This document shows, one piece after another, positions 36,691 to 48,658 of a stretch of 64,000 nt of DNA. Positions within the stretch are counted from its first letter, which is position 1. Every line of letters begins with the position of its first letter. This DNA is from Ceratotherium simum simum (Eukaryota; Chordata; Mammalia; Perissodactyla; Rhinocerotidae), in contig NW_004454216.1 of NCBI RefSeq assembly GCF_000283155.1, positions 14,039,100-14,103,099 on the forward strand, read 5' to 3'. Both the position numbers and the translations under genes were made by a program. A model generated the notes under the pieces. It made no database searches and had not been told where the DNA came from. It worked only from the letters and a program-made list of their open reading frames with translations.

Positions 36691-37020
36691 GTTACCAAAT
36701 TTATATTTGAGGAAATTCTTTGTAACAACTAAATCTTCCTTTTCTGGCCATCAGTCATATCCTGGACCGGCAGTATTCCAGTTGACAAGGCCACGTTCTC
36801 AAGAAAACTGTTCTCAATCCCCTAAGACGGTACTGACTACCTTAACTATTTCTGCCGTAATACCTTCTATTTATGCCAATCGGCACTTATCACATGATAT
36901 TGAAAATGACTGTCAAAAACTGTGTCCTTTTCACCCTTATAGCCCAGTGTCTAGCAAGTTGCTTGACATGTAAAAGTGCTCTGTAAATATTCGCCAGATG
37001 AGTAAGTGAATGAAAGTTGG
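36690..37020 (+). mobile_element. L2 LINE 3' fragment, plus strand
   Basis: 'cggcacttatcacatgatattg', then CTTATAGCCCAGTGTCTAGC, then AAGTGCTCTGTAAATATTCG and GATGAGTAAGTGAATGAAAG match the L2 3' end. The 104-codon ORF 36659-36973 is incidental to it. Confidence 0.6.
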
Positions 37021-39020
37021 ATCCAAAAGAGAAAGAACAATCATAGAGAGGAATGTGTGAACAAACAGAGAGGAATATTGATGTGGCATAACCACCACAG
37101 ATAATTTTGCCGAAAATATGTTTGTGTTAGAAGTTAGCCTGACACATAACCATGAGTAAGCCTTGTGTAGATCTGCCCACATATGGCAATATGATAAGTG
37201 GTGATGGAGTGAGAGGGATTTTGAACCAGAGAATGAGATAATTTTTGAGAGAAAATGTGTTATAAAGAACAGTTGGAGAAGAAATATAAATGCACTTTGT
37301 CACAGACTGTTTTAAAGGCATTAACATGCAAGATGGCAAAAAGACATTTAAAGAAGATATAATCCTATGTGCCTTGTACACACCAGGTATATGTGTGTTT
37401 CTTTTTGAACTATAACTTTAATTTAAAAAGTATGATATAATGTTAACTGGAAACAATGATGCAAAAATGTGGAAATGATTCAAATACCATGATCACAACA
37501 AAAAATGTGTTCAGTGAAGTATGAGGGAAACATCTCAAAATATTAACAGTTATGTTTGGTGAAAGAATTATGGGTGACGTTTTTAATACTATTTAATATT
37601 TTCCAAAATTGTATTTAATAAGTATATATTGCCTTAATTGTTTACAAAGTTTCTATGCTTTTCTTGCATGGATTGATTTAGTGAACAAAAGAATGTAGTT
37701 CCCATAGCAACTGGCCAGGTTGCAAATCTCTTTCCTTGAGTAAACATAACTTAGCCATTGACTCTTTTCAAGACAATAAGGCAGAGAAACTCCATGTTAA
37801 AAGAATCGTTAATGCCAAAACCAAACATATCATTACATCCTTAAGAAGAGCACTAATTATCATTACAAAAAAAAAAATTAATACTTTAAGATACTTGCAG
37901 GCAGAGACCTGCACTTTCTCGCTTCTCTATAACAAGTGTCTCCAAGAAGGTGGGGCCCCCAAGCGTGCTGAATAGGAGTCCTCATCTATCCTTTTCCATA
38001 TAGAAATGCACAGTAGTATATACACAGTCATAAACACAGAACACAGCCAAACATACTGTTAATGTCATAGATGACTCTAGGGCTCATTTTGAAAAAAGAG
38101 AGAGTATATAAGTGGGGTTTAGTTGAGCAAATAAACTATAAAAGTTCCATACTCATGCTCCGAGGAGGGGTTAGATGGAAGACCAAACACTGTACCTGTG
38201 AGCATATTTGTATGCATATGTGGATAGACAGATAGATAATAAGATAGATCTTTGCCTTCAAGGATCTAAATATAGAATAAAATATATCAGAATAAATATT
38301 GCTCTACTTTTATTAAAAAATTTTAAGGTCACTGAGATTTTCAGTACTACCATAATTTTCACATTGTTCCCATTTTACTTTTAAAAATTGAGTTATAGAA
38401 GATTTAAAATAAAATTCTAATTATTTATATAAAAGAAATAGCTATTGGCTTTGGTCATAATATCATAACTAAAATCACAGATAATATCATTTCAGGCAAA
38501 TGTCAACTGAAAGATAGTCCGACTTCTATTAACAGAATTTTGCTCACCAGCAAAATTACTAGAACATCAATTACTAGAACATCCTTCCTTTTAATTAGTT
38601 TTTAAATTGTTAAATTTCTTTTATGACCATTCATTTGCAAAAAAAAAAAATCTTGAATTATAATAGCTTCTGTAATGCATTCTCTGGCTTCAATAATTAA
38701 ATTTCAAATCCACAAAAATTAATTGGGTTTTATAAGGGAACATTATAGAAATTAACGTCTTTAAAACTTACAGAAGAAATAATGTAATGATGTTAAAATT
38801 TGTCTTTGAGATTTAATTAGAAAATACATGAAGATCAGAATATCATAATCAATCCACAGAAAAATCAGAATTTTACTTTTAGCTACGTAGTAAACAGGAA
38901 TTTTATTAAATCACTTTCCTAAAACATTTGACAACTGACTAACAAATAACAAATTAACTCCCGAGTTTTAGTCTCTTAACATCGTAGCAGTGTGTTTCTT
39001 GCTCTTGTAATGGTCTGATT
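37021..39020. other. Unassigned AT-rich sequence
   Basis: Nothing recognised over 2 kb apart from poly-A runs (for example 37866-37877 and 38638-38650) and a short GATA-like patch near 38222-38250. The 79-codon plus-strand frame 37736-37975 has no domain. Confidence 0.45.
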
Positions 39021-39024
39021 CTAG

Positions 39025-39350
39025 GATTTGTCATTCCCACATAGGCAACTTGCCTCCACCTGGTGATTCAAGGCCCCAGGGTTCTTCCACTTGATGTCTC
39101 TTCACCTCGTAAGGGCAGAGTTCGTCTATATATACTTGGCAAACGGGGAGAAAAGAGCATAGGGAAACACACCTACTTTGCAAATACCTTGGCCTAGGAG
39201 TGATATATGCCACTGCACTCACATTCCACGGGCAAGAACTAGCCACACAGCCCACTGAGCTGCGAGAAGAGCTAGAAAGTGTAGACTCTAGCTGGGGAGC
39301 TACCTTCCAGCCAAAACTCAACACTGCAGACGGAAAGCACAAATTTTGGT
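39025..39350. mobile_element. Ancient interspersed repeat, family not assigned
   Basis: A segment with ACTCACATTCCACGGGCAAG, then AACTAGCCACACAGCCCAC, then GTAGACTCTAGCTGGGGAGC is familiar from many mammalian intergenic repeats, and a related segment occurs at 39985-40370. I could not fix the family. The 103-codon minus-strand ORF 39031-39342 is probably an accident of this repeat. Confidence 0.4.
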
Positions 39351-39384
39351 GAACACGTCATTATCTACCTCGCTAGCAACAATA

Positions 39385-39530
39385 ACAATATTTTATTAAT
39401 ATTGACTTACTTTGTGCCAGACATGTTTGATGATCTTAACATATATATACCACTTAAAAACCCCATGGAACAAGAAATATTCTTGTACCTATTCTACACA
39501 CGAGGAAGCAGGCACACAGGGTGCTCCAGA
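39385..39530 (-). mobile_element. MIR SINE fragment, minus strand
   Basis: TTGACTTACTTTGTGCCAGAC, then AACCCCATGGAACAAGAAAT, then TACACACGAGGAAGCAGGCAC are the 3' half of MIR read in reverse. Confidence 0.65.
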
Positions 39531-39672
39531 GTATTTTCTACAAAAGACTTCCTTATTATAGAAATTGAGTCCTACTCTAATTTTTCATAAGAAATAGTAA
39601 ATTTCACTTATACATTATATCAAAATGGGATGAGTATATAAAGATAGATCAAAGAATCAAGATTTTATTAAA

Positions 39673-39889
39673 AAATAAAAGAAGGGGCCAGCCCAGTGGC
39701 GTAGCGGTTAAGTTCACGTGCTCTGCTTCGGTGGCCCGGGGTTCACAGGTTCGCATCCTGGGCACGGACCTACACACTGCTTATCAAGCCATGCTGTGGC
39801 GACAGCCCACATACAAAATAGAGGAAGACTGGCACAGATGTTAGCTCAGGGCCAATCTTCCTCACCAAAAAAATAAATAAATAAAAGAA
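39673..39889 (+). mobile_element. ERE-type SINE, plus strand, 11-bp duplication
   Basis: The head GGGGCCAGCCCAGTGGCGTAG begins at 39684. The tail module ATGTTAGCTCAGGGCCAATC is followed by an A-rich tail. AAATAAAAGAA flanks at 39673-39683 and 39879-39889, but the duplication is low-complexity and hence weaker evidence. Divergence suggests an older subfamily. Confidence 0.88.
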
Positions 39890-39984
39890 AAGAAAATTAA
39901 TATTGGATGTATCATGAAGCAACACCTCATGCTTCTTTTACAACCAATCTCATTTTTAAAATTTTCAGAGAATGTGTATGTTCC

Positions 39985-40370
39985 ACAGAGAACACAACCT
40001 ATAGGGGCTTAATCAGATAGGTTGTTCATTTTTCTCACATAACAACTTGTCTGAGGGTAGCAGTCCAGGCTGATGTAGCAGCGTCATGACATCATCAAGT
40101 CCTCAGGCTACCTTTCTGTCCCCATCATCGTAGAAATACAGTCTTTTATCCTCGTGATTGCAAGATTGATCTTAGACCGCTAGTCCTCGTATCTGTGTTC
40201 CAGGCAGAACACAGTGAAAAATGCAAATGCGAAAAGTGCTTTATCTTAACATGAGTTTGCCTTTTGATTCAGGAAGGAACACCTTCCCCAGGGTCTTCTC
40301 CAACATCTCACTGTCTAGGACTGGATCACATAGCCACTTCTAGCTGCAAAGGAGTCTGTTTTTAGCTAGA
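39985..40370. mobile_element. Ancient interspersed repeat related to 39025-39350
   Basis: CTGATGTAGCAGCGTCATGAC, then CTCGTGATTGCAAGATTGATC, then GATCACATAGCCACTTCTAGC fit the same kind of old mammalian repeat as the element at 39025. No ORF remains and the family is unassigned. Confidence 0.4.
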
Positions 40371-41809
40371 CACATTAACTTAAACAAAAATCTGATTTCC
40401 CTAGGAAAGAAGGGTTCAACTAGCAGTGGTGTATTCTGTTTTTCAAGAACCACATTTAACATTTTGACAATTTCTTCTTAAACTTTATATTCAAAGTTAA
40501 GACAAAGGCATGCAGCAAAATCTTCCTGAGTGAGAATAATTTATTGTCTCGATATCTTCTAGATATTTGCAAATATATTGCAAATTTGTCTTTTAATATA
40601 TCATATGGCTTTCAGAAATCATTTTATTGCCATTTTCTAAACTTTTGTGAAAAAGCTAATTTAACTCAGCACTTAGATTTCATGAAAACTTAATTTTGAT
40701 TTCTGAATAGGTTATTATGTCAGTCTTGAAATGAGTTTTATTGCTTTGAATAGTATTTTCAATTTTTATTGAAATGGTTGGTATGTTATATACCTTAGGC
40801 TACATGTTTGAAGAACCTGCCATGTTCCGATGGCTGACATTCAATACATTTTCCTAATCAGGTGACTTTGGGAGTACTCTCTGGATTCTAGAGGTAGAGT
40901 AAGCTAAGAAAAGAAGGAGGTAGCAGAGGGAGGATTTGCAGCAATTCTATAAGCTAAAGAGAAGTTGTTCTATTTGCTGATTCTCAGACGTCCAGATATT
41001 ATCCTGCCAGATCATAGGACTAGTTCTAAGTCGTAAATAACATCTTGGTGTACAGTAGGAGGACAAGGGACTGCTTCAGAGCCCACCATCTTAAACAAGC
41101 AGCTTAAACTGGTACTGAGGCAGCTCATCTGCCAATTACTTTTGTCTCAGGCCTTAGCCTGGGGGAGCATTTAATTTTGTAAGCCTTTGGGTTGTTTTCC
41201 CATGTTACTGAAAGGGTGAAAAACTGAAAGCTTCGTGCCTTGGGTTGTTTGCCCAAACTAGGAACTGTGACATTAAACTCAATCCCCTTTTGACTTAACT
41301 GCCTCATCTCTGACTCCTATTCCTCTAAATTGGGATTTACTGATCTGTGAATGCCACAGCATGACCAGTAAAATACAAAACCAATTTACTGCAGGAAACC
41401 TGAAGACTGAGTTCACATTTTCTAGATGTAGAAAAATGAAGGAAGATACTACCAAAGATGCACGGTAAAATACTATTATTTTTCCAACATGATTTAAAAC
41501 GTGTAATATTTTTTTTTCACTCTTAAGCAATTTGAAAAGAAGTTAAAGTAAACAGGAATAAAGCAACTAGAAAAAAAAGTGACCTTGGAGCAAGAATCGA
41601 GAAGGAAAAATTTTTTGAGTTCTACGTTGGATATGCCTGGGTGACTTTACTTGGAAATTCTAGTTTATATTGAGTTAAAGAATGAACTAATGAGGAAAAA
41701 CGGAATTTATTTAAAATTGAGTTCATTTAATAATTAAGTTCATTTAAAATTTTTTCATACTGTTCTCTTTATTTATTGCTTAGGAAGTCAGGATAATCGA
41801 GTTTAATTG
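40371..41809. other. Unassigned AT-rich sequence
   Basis: Nothing recognised. The minus-strand frames 41125-41307 and 41279-41530 are short and featureless. Confidence 0.45.
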
Positions 41810-41970
41810 CAGTTGCACTGTACAATATGGTAGCCATTAGCCATATATAGCATTTAAATTTGAATTTTAATTAATTAAATTTAATTAATTTGAAAAATTA
41901 ATGAAAAGATTAAAATTAATGAAAATATGGTCAACGTCATATGGTCAATAATCATCAGAAAAATGCAAAT

Positions 41971-42238
41971 AAAAACCACAATGAGGGGCTGGCCCCGTGG
42001 CATAGTGGTTAAGTGCACGCACTCCACTGCTGGAGGCCAGTGTTTGGATCCCGGGCGTGCACAGACGCACTGCTCAGCAAGCCATGCTATGGCAGCATCC
42101 CATATAAAGTAGAGGAAGATGGGCATGGATGTTAGCCCAGGGCCAGTCTTCCTCAGCAAAAATAAAGATGAGGATTGGCATGGATGTTAGCTCAGGGCTG
42201 ATCTTCCTCACAAAAAAAAAAAGAAACACCACAATGAG
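41971..42238 (+). mobile_element. ERE-type SINE nested in the L1
   Basis: The head GGGCTGGCCCCGTGGCATAG starts at 41986 and the A-rich tail ends by 42223. A 15-bp duplication with one mismatch, AAAAACCACAATGAG at 41971-41985 and AAACACCACAATGAG at 42224-42238, brackets it. It has the CATATAAAGTAGAGGAAGATG and doubled GATGTTAGC..CTTCCTCA tail. Confidence 0.95.
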
Positions 42239-42842
42239 ATATCAATTAACACCTGTTAGAATGGTTATTATCAAAAAGACAAGAAATAACAAATGTTGGT
42301 GAGGAAGTGGAGAAAAGGGAACCCTTGTACACTGTTGGTGGGAATGTAAATTGGTGCAGCCATTATGGAAAACAGTATGGAGGTTCCTCAAAAAATTAAA
42401 AACAGAATTACCATATGATCCAGCAACTCCACTTCTGGGTATTTAGCCAAAGAAAACAAAAACATTAACTTGAAAAGATATATGCACCCCCATGTTCATT
42501 GCAGCATTATTTACAGTAGCCAAGACTCAGACACAATCTAAGTATCCATCAATGGATGAATGGATAAAGAAATTGTGGTATATATATACAATGGAATATT
42601 ATTTAGCCCTAAAAACAGAAAGAAATCTGTCATTTGCAACAACGTGGATGGAACTCAAGGGCATTATGCTAAGTGAAATAAATCAGACAGAGAAAGACAA
42701 ATACTTTATGACCTCTCTTATACATAGAATCTATCAAAAAAAAAAAAAAGGTCATATCATAGATACAGAGAACAGAGTGGTAGTTGCCAGAGGCAGGGTG
42801 TGGGAAGTAGGAGAAATGGGTGAAGTGGGTCAAAAAAAATAA
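42239..42842 (+). pseudogene. L1 ORF2 C-terminal relic
   Basis: Translation shows L1 ORF2 C-terminal blocks, for example MFIAALFTVAKT and [16 protein letters not shown] (frame open 42492-42842). The frame upstream is broken, including an in-frame stop near 42444. The 5' end of the gene, including the endonuclease and most of the reverse transcriptase, is missing, so the copy is inactive. The last ~30 residues run into the 3'UTR. Confidence 0.85.
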
Positions 42843-43164
42843 ATTATATTAAGTAAAATTTAAAAAGCAGTTCCTCAGTAGCACTAACCACCTTTCAAGT
42901 GTTCAATAGGTACATGTAGCTAGTGGCTACTTTGCTGAACAGCCAAGAGAGATCATTTCCATCCCTGCTGAAAGTCCAATTGGACTGGGATAGTGAAAAC
43001 AGGATGGGCTCTAAATTTGGACAAACCTCAGTTTACATCTTCAGCTATAACACTTGCAAGCTAATTTATTTATCTGAGGCCCAATTTTGATTTTTAATAT
43101 ATTGATAATATTTTCTACTTCTTGTCATTGTTGTTGGGATTAAATGTTGTGTCTTAGGAAAGCC

Positions 43165-43415
43165 CAGTTTAGGGGAGGCAGTATTGTGACGGAGTTCGAT
43201 GCATGGGCTCTGGAATCAGAAAGGCCTGAGTTTGAATCTAGATTCTGCTGCTTACTCACTGGGTGATTTGGTCAAACTATTTAATTTTCTAAACGTCAGT
43301 TCCTTTAAGTCAGGATAATAGCACCTACCTCATAGGGTTGTTGTAAGAATTATCTGAAAAAGTACAAGTATAGTACTTTGTATAGTGCATGGTACCCATT
43401 AAATATTCAAAAAAT
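43165..43415 (+). mobile_element. Nearly full-length MIR SINE, plus strand
   Basis: TGGGCTCTGGAATCAGAAAG, then CTGAGTTTGAATCTAGATTC, then TGCTTACTCACTGGGTGATT, then CCTACCTCATAGGGTTGTTG are in correct MIR order from head to core. The 3' end resembles ..CCCATTAAATATTC. Confidence 0.9.
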
Positions 43416-45020
43416 GCAAATAATAAGTGTTCAAAATGTTGATTACCTACCACGCCCAAGACAAATTTGTATGCTATGAAATAACTTCCATAAATTCTAT
43501 AAACCAAAATATAAAAACTATAAAATGCTGCCAAATACATAAGTGACGATAATGGTAATAATTGTGACTACCATTATTGAGTGAGATATTTCATTCATTC
43601 AATTTGGCTGTTACTAAAATAAGAGGTTTTTTTCCTCAACATTTTACTGATCATCAACGTTTTAAATAGTGCTTTTTATTTCATAAATTACCCTTACCTA
43701 AGTGAAAATAAATTAATAAATAACCGTTAAGTTGACGTTAAAATAAACTCAATAGAGTAGGATTTCTTTGCTGTAATTTGACTTTTAAGTAAATAAACTT
43801 TCTTTTTGCCATATACTAAGGCATCCTAACAGATGTTTCCCTACCACATCTCAACTTTGAAAGATGACGTTCACTCTAGGTTTCATGACCACAAGAGTTA
43901 AATTTTGAAATGGTGAAAGTTGGAATTATTTTATTTTTAGACACTTTCAAGCATACATTAAGTTTACTCCTCAGAAAGGCCTTCAATGGCTTTAAATTCT
44001 GTTTGGAAAAGCCTTGAAATTTAAAAGGAAAGATTTCCATGCAGTGTTTGGTTTGTGGTTTTACCACCATGATTTTTACGTGGAAGATTCTTTAAAGATG
44101 GTAATTAAACTTTATACTATATACTTGCATATTTTCATTTTAATCTATAAATATTTTATACTGTATGCACTTTATTAACCATACTGAGCTGTGTGTGTGC
44201 GAATATATGGCTTGGAGCAGTGAACTATATAAAAGACATTTAAGGTAAAAAAATAGGTGAATATCTGCTTAGTAAAAAATCTCAACACTTAACATGGTTT
44301 ATGTAGAAAGAATATTTAAGATGGAAGATAAAAATTGCTTTAAAATATAGAAGAGTCTTGCTAGAAAATATGTGCAAAGCACTTGGTAGAGTACATATAT
44401 AATTATTAAAAATACTATTAAAAAACTTTAGTGTTTTTGCAGAAAAGAAAAAAACATCTGTGGTGTTAGCAATTCAAAATTATAGTTTCTAGGTTGACTA
44501 CTATGGAAATAACTACAATCAATACTATGGTAAGTTGTCTTAGCTTAAAGTGTCAAGAACACCCGTGTTTAACCTCAAGAAACAGTTGAGATATTTCCTG
44601 AGATGAAAGATAACTATTGCAGTAAAAGCCAACTTAAAGTTTTCTAGGGCTACTATTTTAGTACTTACACTATGTATTATTAATTCAGATAAACTTCATC
44701 TTTCCCCAGTCTTTAACCAGTTTGTGAATTGCATGTCATCTTCAAGTATAGAAAAGCACAATTTTTAACAAGTGTTTGTGCTCATTGTTCCTAGATCATA
44801 ATTTTAAAATCCTGCTCTTACCACTTTGTCAGTTTTGAAAAAAACGAAGTACTCTTAAAAGGCAAAGGAGGAAGACCTCATAAAATCTTATTTTTTGGCT
44901 GCCTTTTCAAAAAAAATATGGAAAAACTCTGAAAGAATATATAAAATACATAAAAAAATATTTACCCTTCATAGACTAAAGCTACATAGAAAAAAAGAGA
45001 AGAAATAGAGCAAATTCATT
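43416..45020. other. Unassigned AT-rich sequence
   Basis: Nothing recognised; AT content is very high. Confidence 0.45.
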
Positions 45021-45024
45021 AAAT

Positions 45025-45745
45025 ATATCTATTGATCATCCTTTGTGTCCAAAGCCCCAGTGTTAATCCCTGTAGTCTTATACAATGATAAATAAGAAAG
45101 AGTCTGAATATAAAACAACAGTCTAGAAAAAGAAAGTAGAATTTGTGCTTGAAGGACAAGAAGCTAAAAGGGGGAAAGTATTACAAAGTCCTGGGGGTCG
45201 TAAACGCAAGGCACGTACTGGGCACACAGAATATTTCAGTTTGGTTGGAATATAAGATGTGAAAAAGAGAAGGTGTAGAGTTAATTGAGAAAATGTTCAT
45301 TGAGTCAAGATCAGTGAGAACCTGCCTGCAAGATACCATATTGAATAGACAGTCGGGAATCCAAAAATCGTTTTGATCATAGGAGCAACATGAACAGTGT
45401 TTTTGGAAGACTAGAAGAAAGATTGAGGGAAGAAGAGATTAGACGCAGACCCCAGTTGGGTGATTTTGCAATAGCCCAGGGACAGGATTGGGTGGACCTG
45501 CACCAGGAAAGAGCAGTAAGTAATGACTCTGAGAAAGTTTATGGGAAGTGTGCTCTCGAGGTAGAATCAAGGATACGTGGCAAACAATTAGATGTAGATA
45601 TCAAGAGAGAAAGAGAAAAGCCAAGGAAGTCTGAAAATTTGGGCCTGGGGTATAGGAGATGATGGTAACACCAACAGAATTAGAGAACTCTGGAATGTAG
45701 GCATTTGGGGGTTAATTGATGTGTTTAAATGATGAGTTTAATTAT
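45025..45745 (-). mobile_element. L2 LINE fragment, minus strand
   Basis: The plus strand carries a purine-rich reverse L2: 'ttttgatcataggagcaacatgaacagtg' near 45371, then GATTTTGCAATAGCCCAGGG near 45462, in the ORF2 C-terminal order. The 90-codon plus-strand ORF 45390-45662 lies antisense to this relic and is not a gene. Confidence 0.65.
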
Positions 45746-45754
45746 TATTCATAC

Positions 45755-46840
45755 TTTTAACAAATATTTATTGATATCCTATTATGTGCCAGAAACAAAG
45801 CTAAGTGCTGGAGATAAAACTCTGCGCAAAAACAGATTGATTATAGCCTCCTGAGAAGACAGCTGGGCTGTTTGCTAATACAGATGTATATAAACTTAAA
45901 AGTGCAACAAATGTGACAAGCACTGTGAAGGGGAGATGCCTAGCTACACTTGGGCCACAGTAAGAGGAGTGCTGTCAGTGCTTCTGGGGAGCGCTTCTCC
46001 CACTGAAATGACTCCATCTGAAATCTGAAGGCCAGGTCCTGGGAGTCAGATAGAAGAGGGCAGCAAAGTGCCTTCCAAAGCACAGTGTGTGAGTGTGGGT
46101 GTGGGTGTGGGAGTGTGGTAAACACAACCACCATCACTGTTACAGCACCTTATGGAGAGCAGAAGGATGGCGTGTGTGAGAAATGGAAGGATGGCCACGT
46201 CACTGAAGTAGACACAGTGACAGAATGGGAGGCATGATCTTGGACATGAAGGGCAAGAAAGAGTTAAACCATGCAGATCCTTGTAGTTTATGTTAGAGGG
46301 TCTTTTATCCTAAGATCAATAAGATGACATTGAAAATGTTTAAGTATGAAAGTACCATAATCAAAATATGGGGTAGTAACATAGACGAGAGTGGTGGTAG
46401 GAGACAGGGAAGAAGTGAACACGTTTAAGAACCCTTTCAGGTTGACTTCTATATTTCTGTGTTACCCAACAGGATGAATGAAATGGGGATCAGTGGGAAA
46501 GGTCCACGTAAGAAGAGGAAACTATGAGCTGAGTTTTAGACATAGGCAGTTTAAGGCACCAAGAGGATTTCCAAAGAGATATATCCATAGCTATTAAGAC
46601 TGAGGTAGGTGAAAATGGAGGTAAAGACTTGAAAGTCACTGGCAGGGAAGCGATAGTTGAAGCCACTAGAGTAGAAGAAATCCTAAAGTACAATACAGAA
46701 TGAGATGAGGGAGACCAAAGACAGAACTTTAAGAAATATCCTCATGAGAAAACAGAAGAAAGATGTCCTTGGGAAAGTGGCAGGGAAGAAGTAATCAAAA
46801 AGATAAGAGTAGAATCTGAGGAATGAAACCACCATAGAGT
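45755..46840 (-). mobile_element. Second L2 LINE fragment, minus strand
   Basis: A fresh L2 3' end in reverse starts here (AACAAATATTTATTGATATCC, then TATTATGTGCCAGAAACAAAG, then AAGCTAAGTGCTGGAGATAAA) and runs about 1.1 kb upstream through 'aagcactgtgaaggggagatg' and ORF2 sequence near 46480-46740. A GTGTGGGTGTGGG minisatellite-like patch lies at 46084-46118. Confidence 0.75.
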
Positions 46841-47714
46841 TTCATGAAGGCATAATTGCCCACCTTGTTCACGTAGAATCCCCGTTATTTATTTAATGAT
46901 AGGAAGAGCATCAAAATGTGCAAACATTGCCTTTGGTTGTCTTCTGGATACTCTTTCCCCACCACACACACACACACACACACCCTGCTCCCTTGGTAGG
47001 TTAGGTAAGTACGAGTAAGTGGTTATGAAAGTTACTCTTTATATTCGTCAATAACAGGTCTGCATTTAGACCAACAGATTCTTGTTATAATTCTATTGAG
47101 ATCTAAAAAAAAAATTAGAAGTAAGTGAAAAATTATCTCCAGCATTAAGTATCAAGAAACCATAGCTATTGTTTGTCTGAGCTTAACTTGTTGAGATATT
47201 GTGGCATAGGGCCAGATGAACTCGACAATGGCCAGTGTCAGCCTGGGACAACAAAGTTAGGGCTTACTTGAAAACTATAAAAGGATACTTGCTGCGTTGT
47301 TCTTGCCCTTGGAATGCTCCTTCCTTCCTTTCCTGTTTTGTTGCTGCCATAGGATGTCAGCTCAGATTTACTGTCATTGTTGTCATTTGGCCAATGAATA
47401 TCATGAAATGTGGTAGGCACTTAACCTTGTGTGAGTCCGCGAGCAGAGCAGTCTGAATTGAAGCCTGACTCCTCTAAGGAGGTTATCAGATTGGCTGAAT
47501 GTTCGTGGAATACGAATGTGACAGTGAGGTTTTTCGTTTTTCCCCAAGTGAAAACACCCTTCAGAACTGCTTTCCTTCTCATACGAAAGTGGTGGCTTCT
47601 AAGAAATACAATCTGTTCTCACAAGTTTTCAAAACTGGTCTACGGATTTAGGTAGCATTCTGAAATTCCATAAGAATTTCCCTAAAAGCAAAGACCTATT
47701 TTCTTGGGAAATAA
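46841..47714. other. Unassigned sequence with an (AC)n microsatellite
   Basis: An (AC)n run of about 10 units lies at 46963-46983. Otherwise nothing was recognised. Confidence 0.5.
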
Positions 47715-47941
47715 GCCTAAGGCAGGGTTTCTTAACCGCAGCACTGTTGCATTTTGGAGCAGATCATTCTTTGTTGTGGGGGTTTGTCCTGTGCATTGTA
47801 GGACATTGAGCAACATCCCTGGCTTCTGTCCTCTAGATGTCAGTGATACCCCTCCCCCAAGTTGTGATAATCAAAACGATCTCCAGACATTGCCAGAAGG
47901 GGGGCAAAAATCATCCCAGGTTGAGAACAACTGGCCTAGAG
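47715..47941 (+). mobile_element. MER20 (hAT-Charlie) DNA element with 8-bp duplication
   Basis: The element 47723-47933 begins CAGGGTTTCTTAACCGCAGCA and ends GGTTGAGAACAACTG. Inside are TTCTTTGTTGTGGGGGTTTG, CCTGTGCATTGTAGGACATTG and ATCTCCAGACATTGCCAGAAG, in the MER20 order. Flanks GCCTAAGG (47715-47722) and GCCTAGAG (47934-47941) are a mutated 8-bp hAT target duplication. The 86-codon ORF over it is incidental. MER20 copies are known to act as endometrial regulatory elements in placental mammals; nothing here shows activity. Confidence 0.93.
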
Positions 47942-48404
47942 AGAAATGCATTAATGTAAAGTAAAAATGAATAGAATTTGTAAAATATATACTGTGGAAA
48001 CATGATTTAAATTTCCCTTTGTCTTTCTGTCAATACATGGTATAATTGTACCCAAAGAATAAATAGAAACTTTTAAATAGTAAAATCATTTATTTATAGT
48101 AATAATTTCTTAATCTTTCTTGTCCTAATGAAAAATTAGATAAACACTCTGAGGTGGCATTTTGTTTTTTCTGTAGTGTTTTGAATTTTACATACCAATT
48201 TCATTCGTTCACTCATCCATCCATTCATTCATTCAATAAGTGTTTACTGAGCTCCCTCTATGCTCCAATCACTAGGTGTCAGGAAAAAAACAATGAGTGA
48301 GACGGGCAAGGTGGCTGCTGTACTCACCAAGTCTAAATGTGAATGAGGCAAAACACAGTGCACAAATAAGATGCTGTTAAGCAGAGAATTAAAACAGTCA
48401 GATG

Positions 48405-48620
48405 TCATTGAGCAGGCATGGCAAACTATGTTGGCCTGTCTTTGCAAATAAAGTTTTATTGGAACACAGTCACACTCATTAATTCACATGTTGTCTATGG
48501 CAGCTTTCCTGTTGCAACACCAGTCAATCAGCTGTAACAGAGAACATACGGCCAGCAAAGCCTAAAATATTTCCTATCTGCTCCTGGACAGAAAAAAATT
48601 TGCAGACTCCTGCAATAGAG
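48405..48620 (+). mobile_element. MER1-type hAT element inside the L2
   Basis: The 200-bp body 48413-48612 starts CAGGCATGGCAAACTATG and ends TTTGCAGACTCCTG, with inverted ends. It contains TTGCAAATAAAGTTTTATTGG, CACATGTTGTCTATGGCAGC and CAGCAAAGCCTAAAATATTTC. Flanks TCATTGAG and CAATAGAG may be a decayed 8-bp duplication (5 of 8 match). The exact family name is uncertain. Confidence 0.85.
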
Positions 48621-48658
48621 TGAGATTGGAGGGTCATTTTTGATTGAATAATTGGAGA

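Larger units (their letters stand above)
41930..42843 (+). mobile_element. 5'-truncated L1 inserted in the hAT element
   Basis: L1 ORF2 3' sequence runs from about 41930 ('catcagaaaaatgcaaataaaaacc') and resumes after a SINE at 42239, continuing to an A-rich end near 42832-42843. The AT-rich landing site hides the target duplication. Confidence 0.8.
41810..42989. mobile_element. hAT non-autonomous element (MER58-like), split by an L1
   Basis: The left half (41810-41929) has AATATGGTAGCCATTAGCC, then an AT-rich ATTTAAATTTGAATTTTAATT core. The right half (42844-42989) has GTTCCTCAGTAGCACTAACC, TCAAGTGTTCAATAGGTAC, GTAGCTAGTGGCTACTTTGC and ends ATTGGACTGGG. Together they form one element with inverted ends. 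The outer 8-bp duplication was not found. The family name is from memory. Confidence 0.7.
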
